Below are positions 1-8,283 of a stretch of DNA of 27,784 nt, one piece after another (within the stretch, counting starts at the first letter, position 1; the number at the start of each line of letters is the position of its first letter). The notes beneath the pieces are model-generated. The model ran no database searches. It was not told where the DNA came from and saw only the letters and a program-made list of their open reading frames with translations. The stretch is from contig CAMLIL010000078.1 of assembly GCA_946480015.1 (NCBI GenBank), positions 1-27,784 of the forward strand, in the 5' to 3' direction. This DNA is from an uncultured Oxalobacteraceae bacterium. GTDB lineage: Bacteria > Pseudomonadota > Gammaproteobacteria > Burkholderiales > Burkholderiaceae. The position numbers and the translations under genes were made by a program.

Positions 1-8
1 AGAACAGC

Positions 9-1916
9 ATGGTTTCAGTCCGACTTCCCGATGGTTCCGAGCGCCAGTTCGACGGTCCTGTCACCGTAGCGCAAGTGGCTGCCAGCATCGGCACCGGCCT
101 GGCCAAGGCGGCGCTGGCCGGCAAGGTCGATGGCAAGGTGGTCGATACCTCGCACCTGATCGAGCAGAATGCCGATCTGGCCATCATCACCGACAAGGAC
201 CCGGAAGGCCTGGACGTCATTCGTCACTCGACCGCGCACTTGCTGGCCTATGCCGTCAAGGAACTGTTCCCGGATGCGCAGGTCACCATCGGCCCGGTCA
301 TCGAAAACGGCTTTTATTACGACTTCTCGTACAAGCGCCCGTTCACGCCGGATGACCTGGCCGCCATCGAAAAGAAGATGACGGAATTGGCCAAGAAGGA
401 TGAGAAGGTCACCCGTACGGTGCTGCCGCGCGATGAGGCTGTTGCGTACTTTAAATCGATCGGCGAACACTATAAAGCGGAAATCATTGCCTCGATTCCC
501 GCCAATGAAGACGTGTCGCTGTATGCCGAAGGCGGTTTCATCGACCTGTGCCGCGGCCCGCACGTGCCCTCGACCGGCAAGCTGAAAGTGTTCAAGCTGA
601 TGAAGCTGGCCGGCGCTTACTGGCGCGGCGATTCGAAGAATGAAATGCTGCAGCGTGTGTACGGCACCGCCTGGGCCAGGAAGGAAGATCAGGAACTGTA
701 TCTGCACAACCTGGAAGAGGCGGAAAAGCGCGATCACCGCAAACTGGGTAAACAGCTGGACTTTTTCCATTTCCAGGACGAAGCGCCGGGCTTGATCTTC
801 TGGCATCCGAAAGGCTGGACGGTCTGGCAACAGGTCGAGCAGTACATGCGCAACAAGTATCAGGTCAATGGCTACCAGGAAGTGAAGGCGCCGCAAATTC
901 TCGACAGCAGCCTGTGGGGCAAGACAGGTCACTGGGATAACTATCGCGAAAACATGTTCGTGACGGAATCCGAAAACCGTTCCTACGCGTTGAAGCCGAT
1001 GAATTGCCCTGGCCATGTGCAAATCTTTAACAGCGGCATGCGCAGCTACCGCGACCTGCCGCTGCGCTACGGCGAATTCGGCCAGTGCCACCGCAACGAG
1101 CCGTCCGGGGCGCTGCACGGCATCATGCGCGTGCGTGGCTTCACCCAGGACGACGGCCACATTTTCTGCACCGAGGAGCAGATCGAGCCGGAAGTGGTGG
1201 CCTTCCACAAGCAGGCGATGGAGGTGTACGCGGATTTCGATTTCACCAACATCGACGTGAAACTGGCGCTGCGTCCGGATAACCGCATCGGCACCGATGC
1301 GGTCTGGGACGAGGCGGAAGAGGCGCTGCGCTCGGGTCTGCGCGCCTGCGGCGTGAGCTGGACCGAGTTGCCGGGCGAGGGCGCGTTTTATGGCCCCAAG
1401 ATCGAATATCACCTGAAGGACAGCATTGGCCGTCCATGGCAGGTCGGCACTATGCAGGTCGACTTCTTCATGCCCGAGCGCCTGGGTGCGGAATATGTGG
1501 CGGACGACAACACCCGCAAGGTGCCGGTGATGCTGCACCGCGCGATTGTGGGCTCGATGGAACGTTTCATCGGCATCCTGATCGAAAACTACGCGGGCGC
1601 GCTGCCGCTGTGGCTGGCGCCGGTGCAGGTGGAGGTGCTCAATATCTCCGATGCGCAGGCCGATTACGTGCAAGAGGTTGCGTCGAGGTTGAAAAAGGCA
1701 GGATTCCGCGTTCACGCTGATTTGCGCAACGAGAAGATTACCTATAAAATACGCGAACATTCCGTCCAAAAACTGCCTTACATTCTGGTTGTGGGCGACA
1801 AGGAGCGGGATGCCAACACTGTGGCCGTGCGCGCCCGTGGCAATGTCGATCTGGGTGTAATGTCCATCGACGCCCTGGTGGAACGCCTCAAGCACGAGGT
1901 CGATTCCAAGGCGTGA
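9..1916 (+). CDS. thrS: Threonine-tRNA ligase (ThrRS)
   Basis: Cytoplasmic class II synthetase that charges tRNA-Thr and edits mischarged Ser-tRNA-Thr. The 635-aa protein follows the E. coli enzyme almost residue for residue. It has an N-terminal TGS domain (about 1-60), then the editing domain with H73/H77 in HSTAH and C181/H185 in DLCRGPH. The catalytic core carries the zinc ligands C333 (PMNCPGH), H384 (DDGHIF) and H510 (VMLHRA). The anticodon-binding domain runs from about 535 to the end. The first residues ([16 protein letters not shown]) align with the usual family start, but only 8 bases precede the ATG, so its ribosome site lies outside the window. It is the first gene of the conserved thrS-infC-rpmI-rplT block and infC follows after 50 bases. 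Confidence 0.98.
   Translation: MVSVRLPDGSERQFDGPVTVAQVAASIGTGLAKAALAGKVDGKVVDTSHLIEQNADLAIITDKDPEGLDVIRHSTAHLLAYAVKELFPDAQVTIGPVIENGFYYDFSYKRPFTPDDLAAIEKKMTELAKKDEKVTRTVLPRDEAVAYFKSIGEHYKAEIIASIPANEDVSLYAEGGFIDLCRGPHVPSTGKLKVFKLMKLAGAYWRGDSKNEMLQRVYGTAWARKEDQELYLHNLEEAEKRDHRKLGKQLDFFHFQDEAPGLIFWHPKGWTVWQQVEQYMRNKYQVNGYQEVKAPQILDSSLWGKTGHWDNYRENMFVTESENRSYALKPMNCPGHVQIFNSGMRSYRDLPLRYGEFGQCHRNEPSGALHGIMRVRGFTQDDGHIFCTEEQIEPEVVAFHKQAMEVYADFDFTNIDVKLALRPDNRIGTDAVWDEAEEALRSGLRACGVSWTELPGEGAFYGPKIEYHLKDSIGRPWQVGTMQVDFFMPERLGAEYVADDNTRKVPVMLHRAIVGSMERFIGILIENYAGALPLWLAPVQVEVLNISDAQADYVQEVASRLKKAGFRVHADLRNEKITYKIREHSVQKLPYILVVGDKERDANTVAVRARGNVDLGVMSIDALVERLKHEVDSKA
1722..1750 (+). promoter_or_regulatory. 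Candidate internal promoter for infC inside the 3' end of thrS
   Basis: TTGCGC at 1722-1727 and TAAAAT at 1745-1750 are separated by 17 bases, in a locally AT-rich stretch of an otherwise GC-rich gene. In E. coli infC also has promoters inside thrS. This is motif matching only. Confidence 0.35.
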
Positions 1917-1966
1917 CGAGATAACTCGACGCGCGGCTAATTCTTCAGACTTTAAAAGGAAACAAC

Positions 1967-2488
1967 ATAGCTACTGACAAGTCGCATCGCATCAATGGCG
2001 AAATCACGGCCCCGGAAATGCGTTTATCGGGCGTGAATAACGAGCCGCTTGGCATTGTGAGCCTGGCTGAGGCATTTCGTCTGGCCGAAGAAGCGAACGT
2101 CGATCTGGTGGAGATCGCGCCGACCGCGCAACCGCCGGTCTGCCGCCTCATGGATTACGGCAAGTTCAAATATTCGGAACAGAAGAAGGCGCACGAAGCC
2201 AAATTGAAGCAGAAAATCATCGCGGTGAAGGAAGTCAAATTCCGTCCCGGTACCGATGATGGCGACTACAATATCAAGCTGCGTAACCTGGTCAAGTTTC
2301 TGGAAGAGGGTGACAAAACCAAAATCACGCTGCGGTTCCGCGGCCGTGAAATGGCCCACCAGGACATCGGCTTCCGTATGCTGGAGCGCTTGAAAGCCGA
2401 CCTCGAGCCGTATGGCCAGGTCGAGCAGTTCCCGAAGATGGAAGGCCGTCAGATGATCATGATTCTGTCGCCGAAGAAAAAGAAGTAA
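1967..2488 (+). CDS. infC: Translation initiation factor IF-3, apparent ATA start
   Basis: IF3 binds the 30S subunit, blocks premature 50S joining and checks the initiator tRNA-start codon pairing. The first in-frame ATG is at 2018 and would give 156 aa. That would remove the conserved N-terminal segment ([19 protein letters not shown]), whose homologous codons continue upstream to an ATA at 1967. That ATA is preceded by AAAAGGA (1954-1960) with a 6-base spacer, and the first in-frame upstream stop is at 1922. From 1967 the protein is 173 aa, normal for IF3. A non-AUG start is expected for infC, because IF3 limits its own synthesis by rejecting such codons (AUU in E. coli). The C-terminal domain includes the conserved segment [14 protein letters not shown] and ends in SPKKKK. 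It is followed by a strong terminator. Confidence 0.93.
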   Translation: MATDKSHRINGEITAPEMRLSGVNNEPLGIVSLAEAFRLAEEANVDLVEIAPTAQPPVCRLMDYGKFKYSEQKKAHEAKLKQKIIAVKEVKFRPGTDDGDYNIKLRNLVKFLEEGDKTKITLRFRGREMAHQDIGFRMLERLKADLEPYGQVEQFPKMEGRQMIMILSPKKKK

Positions 2489-2522
2489 GCACAGCGATCG
2501 CGCTTCGGCGCCGATCCGACGG

Positions 2523-2560
2523 GGCGGGTGAGGTTTCTCATCCGCCTTTGTTTTTTTTTC
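2523..2560 (+). terminator. Rho-independent terminator after infC
   Basis: A 10-bp stem (2523-2532 with 2537-2546, one G-T wobble) closes a GTTT loop and is followed by a T-rich run at 2547-2559. This should end or strongly reduce thrS-infC transcription before rpmI. Confidence 0.92.
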
Positions 2561-2561
2561 T

Positions 2562-2590
2562 GTCGTTTTCCGTCGTTCTCAGGTTATAAT
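2562..2590 (+). promoter_or_regulatory. Promoter for rpmI-rplT-pheST-ihfA
   Basis: A perfect TATAAT lies at 2585-2590, directly after the infC terminator and upstream of rpmI. No good -35 box is seen at the expected distance; the region 2561-2572 is T-rich. The predicted transcript start is near 2597. Confidence 0.65.
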
Positions 2591-2596
2591 TGCCGG

Positions 2597-2703
2597 CTTC
2601 TCTCTCCACGAGGGAACATATGTGAAAGCAGGCCCCTAAGAGCAGCGCAGTGCTGCCACCTGCAATCCTGCCATTGGAGCTGTCCGGACAGGACAGAACT
2701 ACT
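2597..2703 (+). promoter_or_regulatory. Structured 5' leader of rpmI with mini-ORF; candidate L20 control region
   Basis: The predicted leader is about 107 bases. GAGGG (2610-2614) is a good ribosome site 5 bases before an ATG followed at once by TGA (2620-2625). A GTG two bases further on opens a five-codon frame ending Gly-Pro-stop (2622-2639). Just downstream GCAGC/GCTGC (2642-2646/2652-2656) forms a hairpin, enclosed by GCAGG/CCTGC (2628-2632/2659-2663). The rpmI ribosome site is AGGA at 2690-2693. In E. coli, L20 represses rpmI-rplT by binding the leader. That this leader works the same way is inference. Confidence 0.45.
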
Positions 2704-2901
2704 ATGCCAAAAATGAAGACCAAAAGCTCCGCGAAGAAGCGTTTTCGCGTGCGTCCAGGTGGTACCGTGAAGTCGGGTATGGCGTTCAAGCGTCACATCC
2801 TGACCAAAAAGACCACCAAAAACAAGCGTCAACTGCGCGGTACCCGCAACATCAATGCGTCCGACGTCACGTCCGTCATGCGCATGATGCCGTCTGCTTA
2901 A
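2704..2901 (+). CDS. rpmI: 50S ribosomal protein L35
   Basis: L35 is a small basic protein of the large ribosomal subunit. The start chosen is the ATG at 2704, giving 65 aa that begin [14 protein letters not shown], the normal family start and length. A longer reading from 2650 would add 18 unrelated residues that fall in the leader. The ribosome site AGGA (2690-2693) is 10 bases upstream. The conserved core includes [11 protein letters not shown] and the lysine-rich [15 protein letters not shown]. rplT follows after 21 bases, the usual rpmI-rplT pair. Confidence 0.97.
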   Translation: MPKMKTKSSAKKRFRVRPGGTVKSGMAFKRHILTKKTTKNKRQLRGTRNINASDVTSVMRMMPSA

Positions 2902-2922
2902 TCTCACACCTAAGGAGTTACT

Positions 2923-3282
2923 ATGCCTAGAGTAAAACGTGGGGTTACAGCTCGTGCCCGTCATAAGAAAATTCTTGTTCAAGCTAAAGGCTACCGTGGT
3001 CGCCGCAGCAAGGTATTCCGTATCGCCAAGCAAGCAGTCATGCGCGCTGGCCAGTACGCTTACCGCGACCGCCGCAACAAGAAACGCGTGTTCCGCCGCC
3101 TGTGGATCGCTCGTATCAACGCCGCTTCCCGTGAGCATGGCGTGACCTACAGCGTGTTCATGAACGGCCTGAAGAAAGCTTCGATCGAACTGGACCGTAA
3201 AGTCCTGGCCGATATGGCTGTGATGGACAAGCCGGCCTTCGCCGCGATTGTCAACACCGTCAAGGCACAGATCGCTGCCTAA
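2923..3282 (+). CDS. rplT: 50S ribosomal protein L20
   Basis: L20 binds 23S rRNA early in large-subunit assembly and in several bacteria represses its own operon through the mRNA leader. The 119-aa length is standard. The protein starts [18 protein letters not shown], with a very basic N-terminal extension (to about residue 60) and a compact C-terminal domain ending [15 protein letters not shown] at 2911-2917 is a strong ribosome site, 5 bases before the ATG. It lies directly after rpmI, and the structured leader upstream of rpmI is where L20 feedback would be expected. Confidence 0.98.
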   Translation: MPRVKRGVTARARHKKILVQAKGYRGRRSKVFRIAKQAVMRAGQYAYRDRRNKKRVFRRLWIARINAASREHGVTYSVFMNGLKKASIELDRKVLADMAVMDKPAFAAIVNTVKAQIAA

Positions 3283-3328
3283 TCAGCAATGATCCATGCA
3301 GCGCCGCCGTCCGGTGGCGCGCAAAGAG

Positions 3329-3361
3329 CGGGGCAGAGGTTTAAACCTGTGCCCCGTTTTT
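3329..3361 (+). terminator. Terminator/attenuator between rplT and pheS
   Basis: CGGGGCA (3329-3335) pairs with TGCCCCG (3350-3356). Inside, after one G-G mismatch, AGGT pairs with ACCT around a TTAA loop. TTTTT follows at 3357-3361. It sits 43 bases before pheS with no clear promoter after it. It probably lets part of the transcription through, as the pheST attenuator does in E. coli. Confidence 0.8.
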
Positions 3362-3403
3362 GATTGTGGCGCGTGCGCCATCCCGCAGAGGAAAATACAC
3401 CGC

Positions 3404-4420
3404 ATGAATTCCCTGGAAGAACTCGTCGTCTCGGCGCAGGCTGACTTTCTCGCCGCCGAAGACGCTGCCGCACTGGAAAACGCCAAGGCCAGGTACTTGG
3501 GCAAGACTGGCCAGATTACCGAGCAAATGAAGGGCCTGGGCAAACTCGACCCGGATCAGAAGAAAGCCCAGGGCGCCCTGATCAACGCTGCCAAGGTGCA
3601 GATCGAGACCGCGCTGACCCAGCGCCGCGACGCGCTGGCCAATGCCCAGCTCGAAGCGCGCCTGAACGCCGAAGCGATCGATGTGACCCTGCCCGGCCGC
3701 GGCCGCTCGGTCGGCGGCATCCACCCGGTGATGCGCAGCTGGGAACGGATCGAGGAAATCTTCCGCTCGATCGGCTTCGATGTGGCCGATGGGCCGGAAA
3801 TCGAAACCGACTGGACCAATTTCACGGCGCTTAACAGCCCGGAAAACCATCCGGCCCGCTCGATGCAGGACACCTTCTATATTGAAGGTAACGACAGTAC
3901 CGGCAAGCCATTGCTGCTGCGTACGCATACCAGCCCCATGCAGGTGCGCTATGCGCGCACGCATACCCCGCCGATCAAGGTGATCGCGCCGGGCCGCACT
4001 TACCGGGTCGACAGCGATGCCACCCACTCGCCGATGTTCCATCAGGTCGAGGGCCTGTGGATTGCCGAAAACATCAGCTTTGCCGACCTGAAGGGTGTGT
4101 ACCTCAATTTCGTCAAGGCGTTCTTCGAGACCGACGACTTGCAGGTGCGTTTCCGTCCCTCGTATTTCCCGTTCACCGAACCATCGGCCGAGATCGACAT
4201 CGCCTTCGGCAGCGGTCCGCTCAAGGGGCGCTGGCTGGAAGTGTCCGGGTCGGGCCAGGTGCACCCCAGCGTGGTGCGCAACTTCGGGCTGGATCCGGAA
4301 AAGTTCATCGGCTTCGCCTTCGGCTCGGGCATCGAACGCCTGACCATGCTGCGCTACGGGATCAACGACCTGCGCCTGTTCTACGAAGGCGATCTGCGTT
4401 TCTTGAAGCAGTTCAATTAA
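3404..4420 (+). CDS. pheS: Phenylalanine-tRNA ligase alpha subunit
   Basis: Catalytic subunit of the alpha2-beta2 synthetase that charges tRNA-Phe. The start chosen is the ATG at 3404, preceded by AGAGGA (3387-3392), giving 338 aa beginning [15 protein letters not shown], the usual family length. A longer in-frame reading from 3296 would run through the upstream hairpin and is rejected. The N-terminal 90 residues form the helical tRNA-binding arm. The class II core follows, with GGIHPVM (about 106), [10 protein letters not shown] (motif 2) and [20 protein letters not shown] (motif 3), and the protein ends LRFLKQFN. pheT starts 22 bases downstream. Confidence 0.98.
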   Translation: MNSLEELVVSAQADFLAAEDAAALENAKARYLGKTGQITEQMKGLGKLDPDQKKAQGALINAAKVQIETALTQRRDALANAQLEARLNAEAIDVTLPGRGRSVGGIHPVMRSWERIEEIFRSIGFDVADGPEIETDWTNFTALNSPENHPARSMQDTFYIEGNDSTGKPLLLRTHTSPMQVRYARTHTPPIKVIAPGRTYRVDSDATHSPMFHQVEGLWIAENISFADLKGVYLNFVKAFFETDDLQVRFRPSYFPFTEPSAEIDIAFGSGPLKGRWLEVSGSGQVHPSVVRNFGLDPEKFIGFAFGSGIERLTMLRYGINDLRLFYEGDLRFLKQFN

Positions 4421-4442
4421 ATTCGCAAGAAAGTCAAACAAC

Positions 4443-6869
4443 ATGCAATTTTCTGAAAACTGGCTGCGTACCATGGTCGATCCGGACCTGACTTCGGAGC
4501 AGTTGTCGCACCTGCTGACCATGTCCGGCCTGGAAGTGGAAGAGGTCGACCCGGTCGCGCCGCCCTTCAACAACGTGGTGGTGGCCCAGGTGGTCGAGGT
4601 GGCCAAGCATCCGAACGCCGACCGCCTGAATGTCTGCCAGGTCGATGTCGGCACCGGCACCTTGCTCAATATCGTGTGCGGTGCGCCGAATGTGCGCGCC
4701 GGCATGAAAGCCATTTGCGCGACGGCCGGCGCGGTATTGCCGCCCGGTGCGGACGGCAAGCCTTTCGTGATCAAGGTTGGCGCGCTGCGCGGCGTGGAAT
4801 CGCAGGGCATGATGTGCTCGGCCAAGGAGCTCAAGCTGTCGGAAGAAAGCAGCGGCCTGATGGAATTGCCGGCGGATGCGCCGGTGGGCCAGGACATCCG
4901 CGATTACCTGGCGCTCAACGACCTCAAGTTCACCATCAAGCTCACGCCGAACAAGGCCGACTGCCTGTCGGTGCTGGGCGTGGCACGCGAAGTGTCGGCC
5001 CTGACCGGCACGCCGCTGCGCGCACCAGGCTCGGCTCCCGTGGCCGTGAGCAGCGCCGAAGTGCTGCCGGTCACGGTTAGCGCGCCGGACCTGTGCGGGC
5101 GCTTCAGCGGCCGTATCATCCGCGGCCTGAACGCGCAGGCGGAAACCCCGGCCTGGATGCGTCAGCGCCTCGAGCGCAGCGGCCAGCGTCCGGTGTCGGC
5201 GCTGGTCGATATTTCCAACTACGTCATGCTGGAACTGGGCCGCCCGTCGCACGTGTTCGATCTGGCCAAGATCCATGGCGGCTTGAATGTGCGTTGGGGC
5301 AAGAAGGGTGAATCGCTCAAGCTGTTGAACGGCAACACCGTCGAGGTCGACGAATGGGTCGGCGTGATTGCTGACGACAAGGAAATCGAATCGCTGGCCG
5401 GCATCATGGGCGGCGATTCCACGGCCGTGTCGCTCGATACCACGGATATTTATCTGGAAGCGGCCTTCTGGTGGCCAAACAGCATCCAGGGCCGTGCGCG
5501 GCGCTACAATTTTTCCACCGATGCCGCCCATCGCTTCGAGCGCGGCGTCGATTTCGCCACGATCATCGAGCACCTCGAGCGCATCACGGCCCTGATTGTC
5601 GAGATCTGCGGAACTCCTGAGACCAAGGTCGGTCCAATCGATGACCAGGCGGTGAATCTGCCGCAGCGCGCACCGGTTGTCATGCGTACTGCACGCGCGC
5701 AAAAAGTGATCGGCGTGCCCTTGACGGACGCGGTCGTGGCGGACATTTTCACTCGCCTGGGCTTGCCATTTACGCAGCAGGAAGGTCAGTTTTCCGTGAC
5801 CTCGCCGTCGTATCGTTTCGACATCGAGATCGAGGAAGACCTGATCGAAGAAGTCGCGCGCGTGTATGGCTTCGAAAATATTCCTGCCAAGCCGCCGGTG
5901 GCCGAGCACCGCATGTCTGCCGCGCCCGAAAATACCCGGTCGCTGTTCGCCGTGCGTCATCAGCTGGCCGACCTGGGGTATCAGGAAGTGGTCAACATGA
6001 GTTTTGTGGAGTCCGCATGGGAGACTGATTTCGCCGCCAACGGCGACCAGATCAAGCTGCAAAACCCGATCGCCAGCCAGTTGTCGGTGATGCGCTCGTC
6101 GCTGATCGGCAGCCTGGTCGCCAACGTGCGCTATAACCTGAACCGCAAGGCGGGCCGGGTGCGGGTGTTCGAGGTGGGCGGCGTGTTCAAGCGCAATCCA
6201 CAGGCGCTGGATGGTCCGCTGTCGGTGGCCGGCTTCGACCAGCCCAAGCGGGTGGCGGGGATCGCCTACGGCCCGGCGCAGGATGAGCAGTGGGGCGTGC
6301 CGAGCCGTGCCGTCGATTATTTCGACGTCAAGGCGGATCTGGAAGCGCTGTTCGCGCCGCGCGTGGCGCGCTTTGTGAAGACCGGGCACCCGGCGCTGCA
6401 TCCCGGCCGTTCGGCACAGATCGAGCTCGACGGCCAGGTGATCGGCTATCTCGGCGAGCTGCATCCGCGCTGGCTGCAAAAGTACGACTTGCCGCAGGCA
6501 CCGGTGGTGTTCGAGGTGGATGCTGTTGCGTTGCAGCAACGACAAGTGCCGCACTATGCAGAGATTTCGAAGTTCCCGGGCGCCACGCGTGACCTCGCGC
6601 TGGTGGTCAAACAGACCGTCGCAGCACAAGCATTATTGGATTCTTTCACTGCCGAGTTGCAACTAAATCCGGCTGGAAAGATTGTGCAAGCCATTGTTTT
6701 ATTTGATGAATATCGCGGCAAGGGCTTGGAAGCGGACGAAAAAAGCCTTGCTTTCCGCTTTAGCTTGCAAGATACTCAAACCACTTTGCAGGACGATGTG
6801 GTCGATGCCGTGATGACGGCGCTGGCCGGATCGGCCCAGCAACAGCACGGTGCGCGGCTGCGCGCATAA
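4443..6869 (+). CDS. pheT: Phenylalanine-tRNA ligase beta subunit
   Basis: Large non-catalytic subunit that binds tRNA-Phe and edits mischarged Tyr-tRNA-Phe. It is 808 aa, slightly longer than the E. coli protein (795). Visible in order are the N-terminal [16 protein letters not shown], an EMAP/OB-type tRNA-binding domain (about 40-150, with [19 protein letters not shown]), the B3/B4 editing domain (about 210-390), the B5 domain (about 405-475), the catalytic-like core, and the C-terminal FDX-ACB domain from about 705 ([16 protein letters not shown]). The ribosome site is weak (AAGAAAG at 4426-4432), consistent with translational coupling to pheS. The last 250 bases are noticeably more AT-rich and may hold a promoter for ihfA, but no convincing one was found. 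Confidence 0.98.
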   Translation: MQFSENWLRTMVDPDLTSEQLSHLLTMSGLEVEEVDPVAPPFNNVVVAQVVEVAKHPNADRLNVCQVDVGTGTLLNIVCGAPNVRAGMKAICATAGAVLPPGADGKPFVIKVGALRGVESQGMMCSAKELKLSEESSGLMELPADAPVGQDIRDYLALNDLKFTIKLTPNKADCLSVLGVAREVSALTGTPLRAPGSAPVAVSSAEVLPVTVSAPDLCGRFSGRIIRGLNAQAETPAWMRQRLERSGQRPVSALVDISNYVMLELGRPSHVFDLAKIHGGLNVRWGKKGESLKLLNGNTVEVDEWVGVIADDKEIESLAGIMGGDSTAVSLDTTDIYLEAAFWWPNSIQGRARRYNFSTDAAHRFERGVDFATIIEHLERITALIVEICGTPETKVGPIDDQAVNLPQRAPVVMRTARAQKVIGVPLTDAVVADIFTRLGLPFTQQEGQFSVTSPSYRFDIEIEEDLIEEVARVYGFENIPAKPPVAEHRMSAAPENTRSLFAVRHQLADLGYQEVVNMSFVESAWETDFAANGDQIKLQNPIASQLSVMRSSLIGSLVANVRYNLNRKAGRVRVFEVGGVFKRNPQALDGPLSVAGFDQPKRVAGIAYGPAQDEQWGVPSRAVDYFDVKADLEALFAPRVARFVKTGHPALHPGRSAQIELDGQVIGYLGELHPRWLQKYDLPQAPVVFEVDAVALQQRQVPHYAEISKFPGATRDLALVVKQTVAAQALLDSFTAELQLNPAGKIVQAIVLFDEYRGKGLEADEKSLAFRFSLQDTQTTLQDDVVDAVMTALAGSAQQQHGARLRA

Positions 6870-6881
6870 TTGCGGCAATGG

Positions 6882-6901
6882 ATGGGCACCTTGGTGCCCA
6901 T
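6882..6901. repeat. Perfect inverted repeat between pheT and ihfA
   Basis: ATGGGCAC and GTGCCCAT flank a CTTG loop. There is no T-run, so it is a poor intrinsic terminator. It covers the most upstream in-frame ATG of ihfA, which would bury that start in a stem and counts against its use. It may be an mRNA hairpin or a protein site. Confidence 0.6.
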
Positions 6902-6941
6902 TGTCGACTCGAAGCACGACGAAATAAGGCAGGGCTGGAAA

Positions 6942-7355
6942 ATTAATAACAACGACGTTGATTCCGCGGTTCTTCAATCGGCACTGGCCGCCGACTTGCA
7001 TCGGGCCATGCAGGTTGCGAAGGTGCGCCAGGAGGCGGAAAAGAATCTGCCGACCTTGACCAAGGCCGAGTTGGCCGAGTTGCTGTTTGAGCAAGTCGGC
7101 TTGAACAAACGCGAAGCCAAGGACATGGTCGAGACCTTCTTTGACGAAATCCGCAACGCGCTCGAACGCGGGGAGGCGGTCAAGCTGTCCGGCTTCGGCA
7201 ACTTCCAGTTGCGCGACAAGCCGCAGCGGCCGGGCCGCAATCCCAAGACGGGCGAGGAAATTCCGATCACGGCGCGCCGGGTCGTGACTTTCCACGCCAG
7301 CCAGAAGCTCAAGGGCATGGTCGAAGAGACCAGTCCGCCGGCACGGGCCGCGTAA
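6942..7355 (+). CDS. ihfA: Integration host factor subunit alpha, start uncertain (candidate ATT)
   Basis: IHF-alpha pairs with IHF-beta to bend DNA at specific sites for transcription, replication and recombination. The DNABII core is clear: [20 protein letters not shown], then [14 protein letters not shown], the DNA-intercalating arm [14 protein letters not shown], and [12 protein letters not shown]. The core begins about 38 residues after the start chosen here. In-frame options are TTG 6870, ATG 6882, ATT 6942 and ATG 7008. ATG 6882 sits in a perfect hairpin with no ribosome site, and 7008 also has none. ATT 6942 has AAGGCAGGG (6926-6934) at a 7-base spacing and gives 137 aa beginning (M)[18 protein letters not shown]. 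The product is certain; the start is a judgement. It is co-directional with pheT, as in E. coli. Confidence 0.93.
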   Translation: MNNNDVDSAVLQSALAADLHRAMQVAKVRQEAEKNLPTLTKAELAELLFEQVGLNKREAKDMVETFFDEIRNALERGEAVKLSGFGNFQLRDKPQRPGRNPKTGEEIPITARRVVTFHASQKLKGMVEETSPPARAA

Positions 7356-7510
7356 GCGGTCCGGGGGGCGTGCAGCATCTGCCCCGCAGATAGCAAGAAA
7401 CGGTCGTTGACTTTACATGAGAACGGCGCACGGACGAAGATTGCGATGCGCCGGAGCGCCGAACAGCCTTTCCACCACGCACACTGCCATATAAAGCAAG
7501 CAAGTACGCC

Positions 7511-7936
7511 ATGAACGATCGTCCGAGCAAGGCTGATCTGATAGTGCTGCCCGCGATTCCGGCCAAGCGCTATTTCACGATCGGTGAAGTCAGTGAGTTG
7601 TGCGGGGTCAAACCGCACGTACTTCGCTACTGGGAGCAGGAATTCACCCAGCTCAAACCAGTCAAACGACGTGGGAACCGCCGCTATTACCAGCACCACG
7701 AGGTACTGCTGATCCGCCGGATACGCGAATTGCTGTATGAGCAGGGCTTTACCATCAGCGGCGCCCGCAACAAACTCGATACCCGCCACGGCGAGGCCGT
7801 GGCCATTGAAGCGGAGGCGGCCGATGGGCACGAAGCTGAGGAGGTGGAAACAGTCCACCCGCAGCCGGCGCTCGATGTGGCAGTGATTCGCCAGGAACTG
7901 TCCGCCATTCTGGCGTTGTTGCGGCACGGCCGCTAA
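7511..7936 (+). CDS. MerR-family transcriptional regulator (ihfA-linked)
   Basis: Small 141-aa regulator. An N-terminal MerR winged-helix domain (about 19-90) shows KRYFTIGEVSELCGVKPHVL, RYWEQEF, and KRRGNRRYYQHHEVLLIRRI. It is followed by an acidic linker (about 95-120) and a short helical tail. No conserved cysteines are present in the C-terminal part, so metal sensing of the MerR/CueR type is not supported. Genes of this type sit beside ihfA in many beta- and gammaproteobacteria; the target is not known to me. No clear ribosome site precedes the ATG. A tRNA-Pro often follows this pair in related genomes, but none is present here. Confidence 0.88.
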   Translation: MNDRPSKADLIVLPAIPAKRYFTIGEVSELCGVKPHVLRYWEQEFTQLKPVKRRGNRRYYQHHEVLLIRRIRELLYEQGFTISGARNKLDTRHGEAVAIEAEAADGHEAEEVETVHPQPALDVAVIRQELSAILALLRHGR

Positions 7937-7952
7937 CCCGCCCCCATCAATC

Positions 7953-8072
7953 GGGGACCGCGGTCAACCGGCGGGCCGCGTCGTTTCGCCCTGCGATGCC
8001 CACCGTACCCTTCGTACGGCGGCGCTTCTCATGCGAAACCTGGACCGCACACGACGGTTTGCCGCGGTCCCC
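7953..8072. repeat. 120-bp nested palindrome (possible structured RNA or MITE-like element)
   Basis: The ends are perfect 11-bp inverted repeats, GGGGACCGCGG (7953-7963) and CCGCGGTCCCC (8062-8072). Moving inward, further pairs nest in order: AACCG/CGGTT (7966-7970/8055-8059), TCGT/ACGA (7981-7984/8051-8054) or GTTTCGC/GCGAAAC (7983-7989/8033-8039), and CCGTAC/GTACGG (8003-8008/8014-8019) around a CCTTC loop. There is no T-run on either side, and no clear target duplication. The whole 347-base gap (7937-8283) has no gene I would support. I do not recognise the element. Confidence 0.7.
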
Positions 8073-8178
8073 ATTCGGCGGCCCAGGTGACTTGCAGCAC
8101 CGAAAGGCGGCCCCATATGCCCCGGCACCATGCCGTGCTGGCCAGGGCCAATGCATGAGCTCAAGGTTCTACAGTGTT

Positions 8179-8206
8179 TTGTACCGAACAGCCAGAGTGC
8201 TAGAAT
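8179..8206 (+). promoter_or_regulatory. Candidate promoter for the NarL-type regulator
   Basis: TGC-TAGAAT at 8198-8206 is an extended -10 box with one mismatch to TATAAT. A partial -35 (TTGTAC, 8179-8184) lies 16 bases upstream. The downstream gene starts at 8284. Confidence 0.5.
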
Positions 8207-8283
8207 ACTAACGCATCCGCAGTGCCGGGCCAGAACCACCGCCTCGGGCTCTTCCTATGCCAGGGAAAATTTAAGGGAAGACA

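Noticed and set aside
2528..2716. Frame of 62 codons between infC and rpmI
   Set aside because: It begins inside the terminator hairpin and runs across the rpmI leader and start; no ribosome site or similarity.
4434..6629. Open frame of 731 codons opposite pheT
   Set aside because: Antisense shadow of pheT with His/Arg-rich composition and no motif.
6945..6965. IHF binding site at the ihfA start (autoregulation)
   Set aside because: CAACGACGTTGATT resembles the consensus in reverse orientation, but the spacing is off by one base.
7953..8072. SRP RNA, 6S RNA or tmRNA as identity of the palindrome
   Set aside because: The conserved SRP tetraloop region and the tmRNA tRNA-like ends are absent, and the fold does not match 6S RNA.
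7937..8283. tRNA-Pro expected after the ihfA-linked merR gene
   Set aside because: Both strands were read for a T-loop (GTTCGA) and acceptor pairing; none fits. The stems present belong to the 120-bp palindrome.
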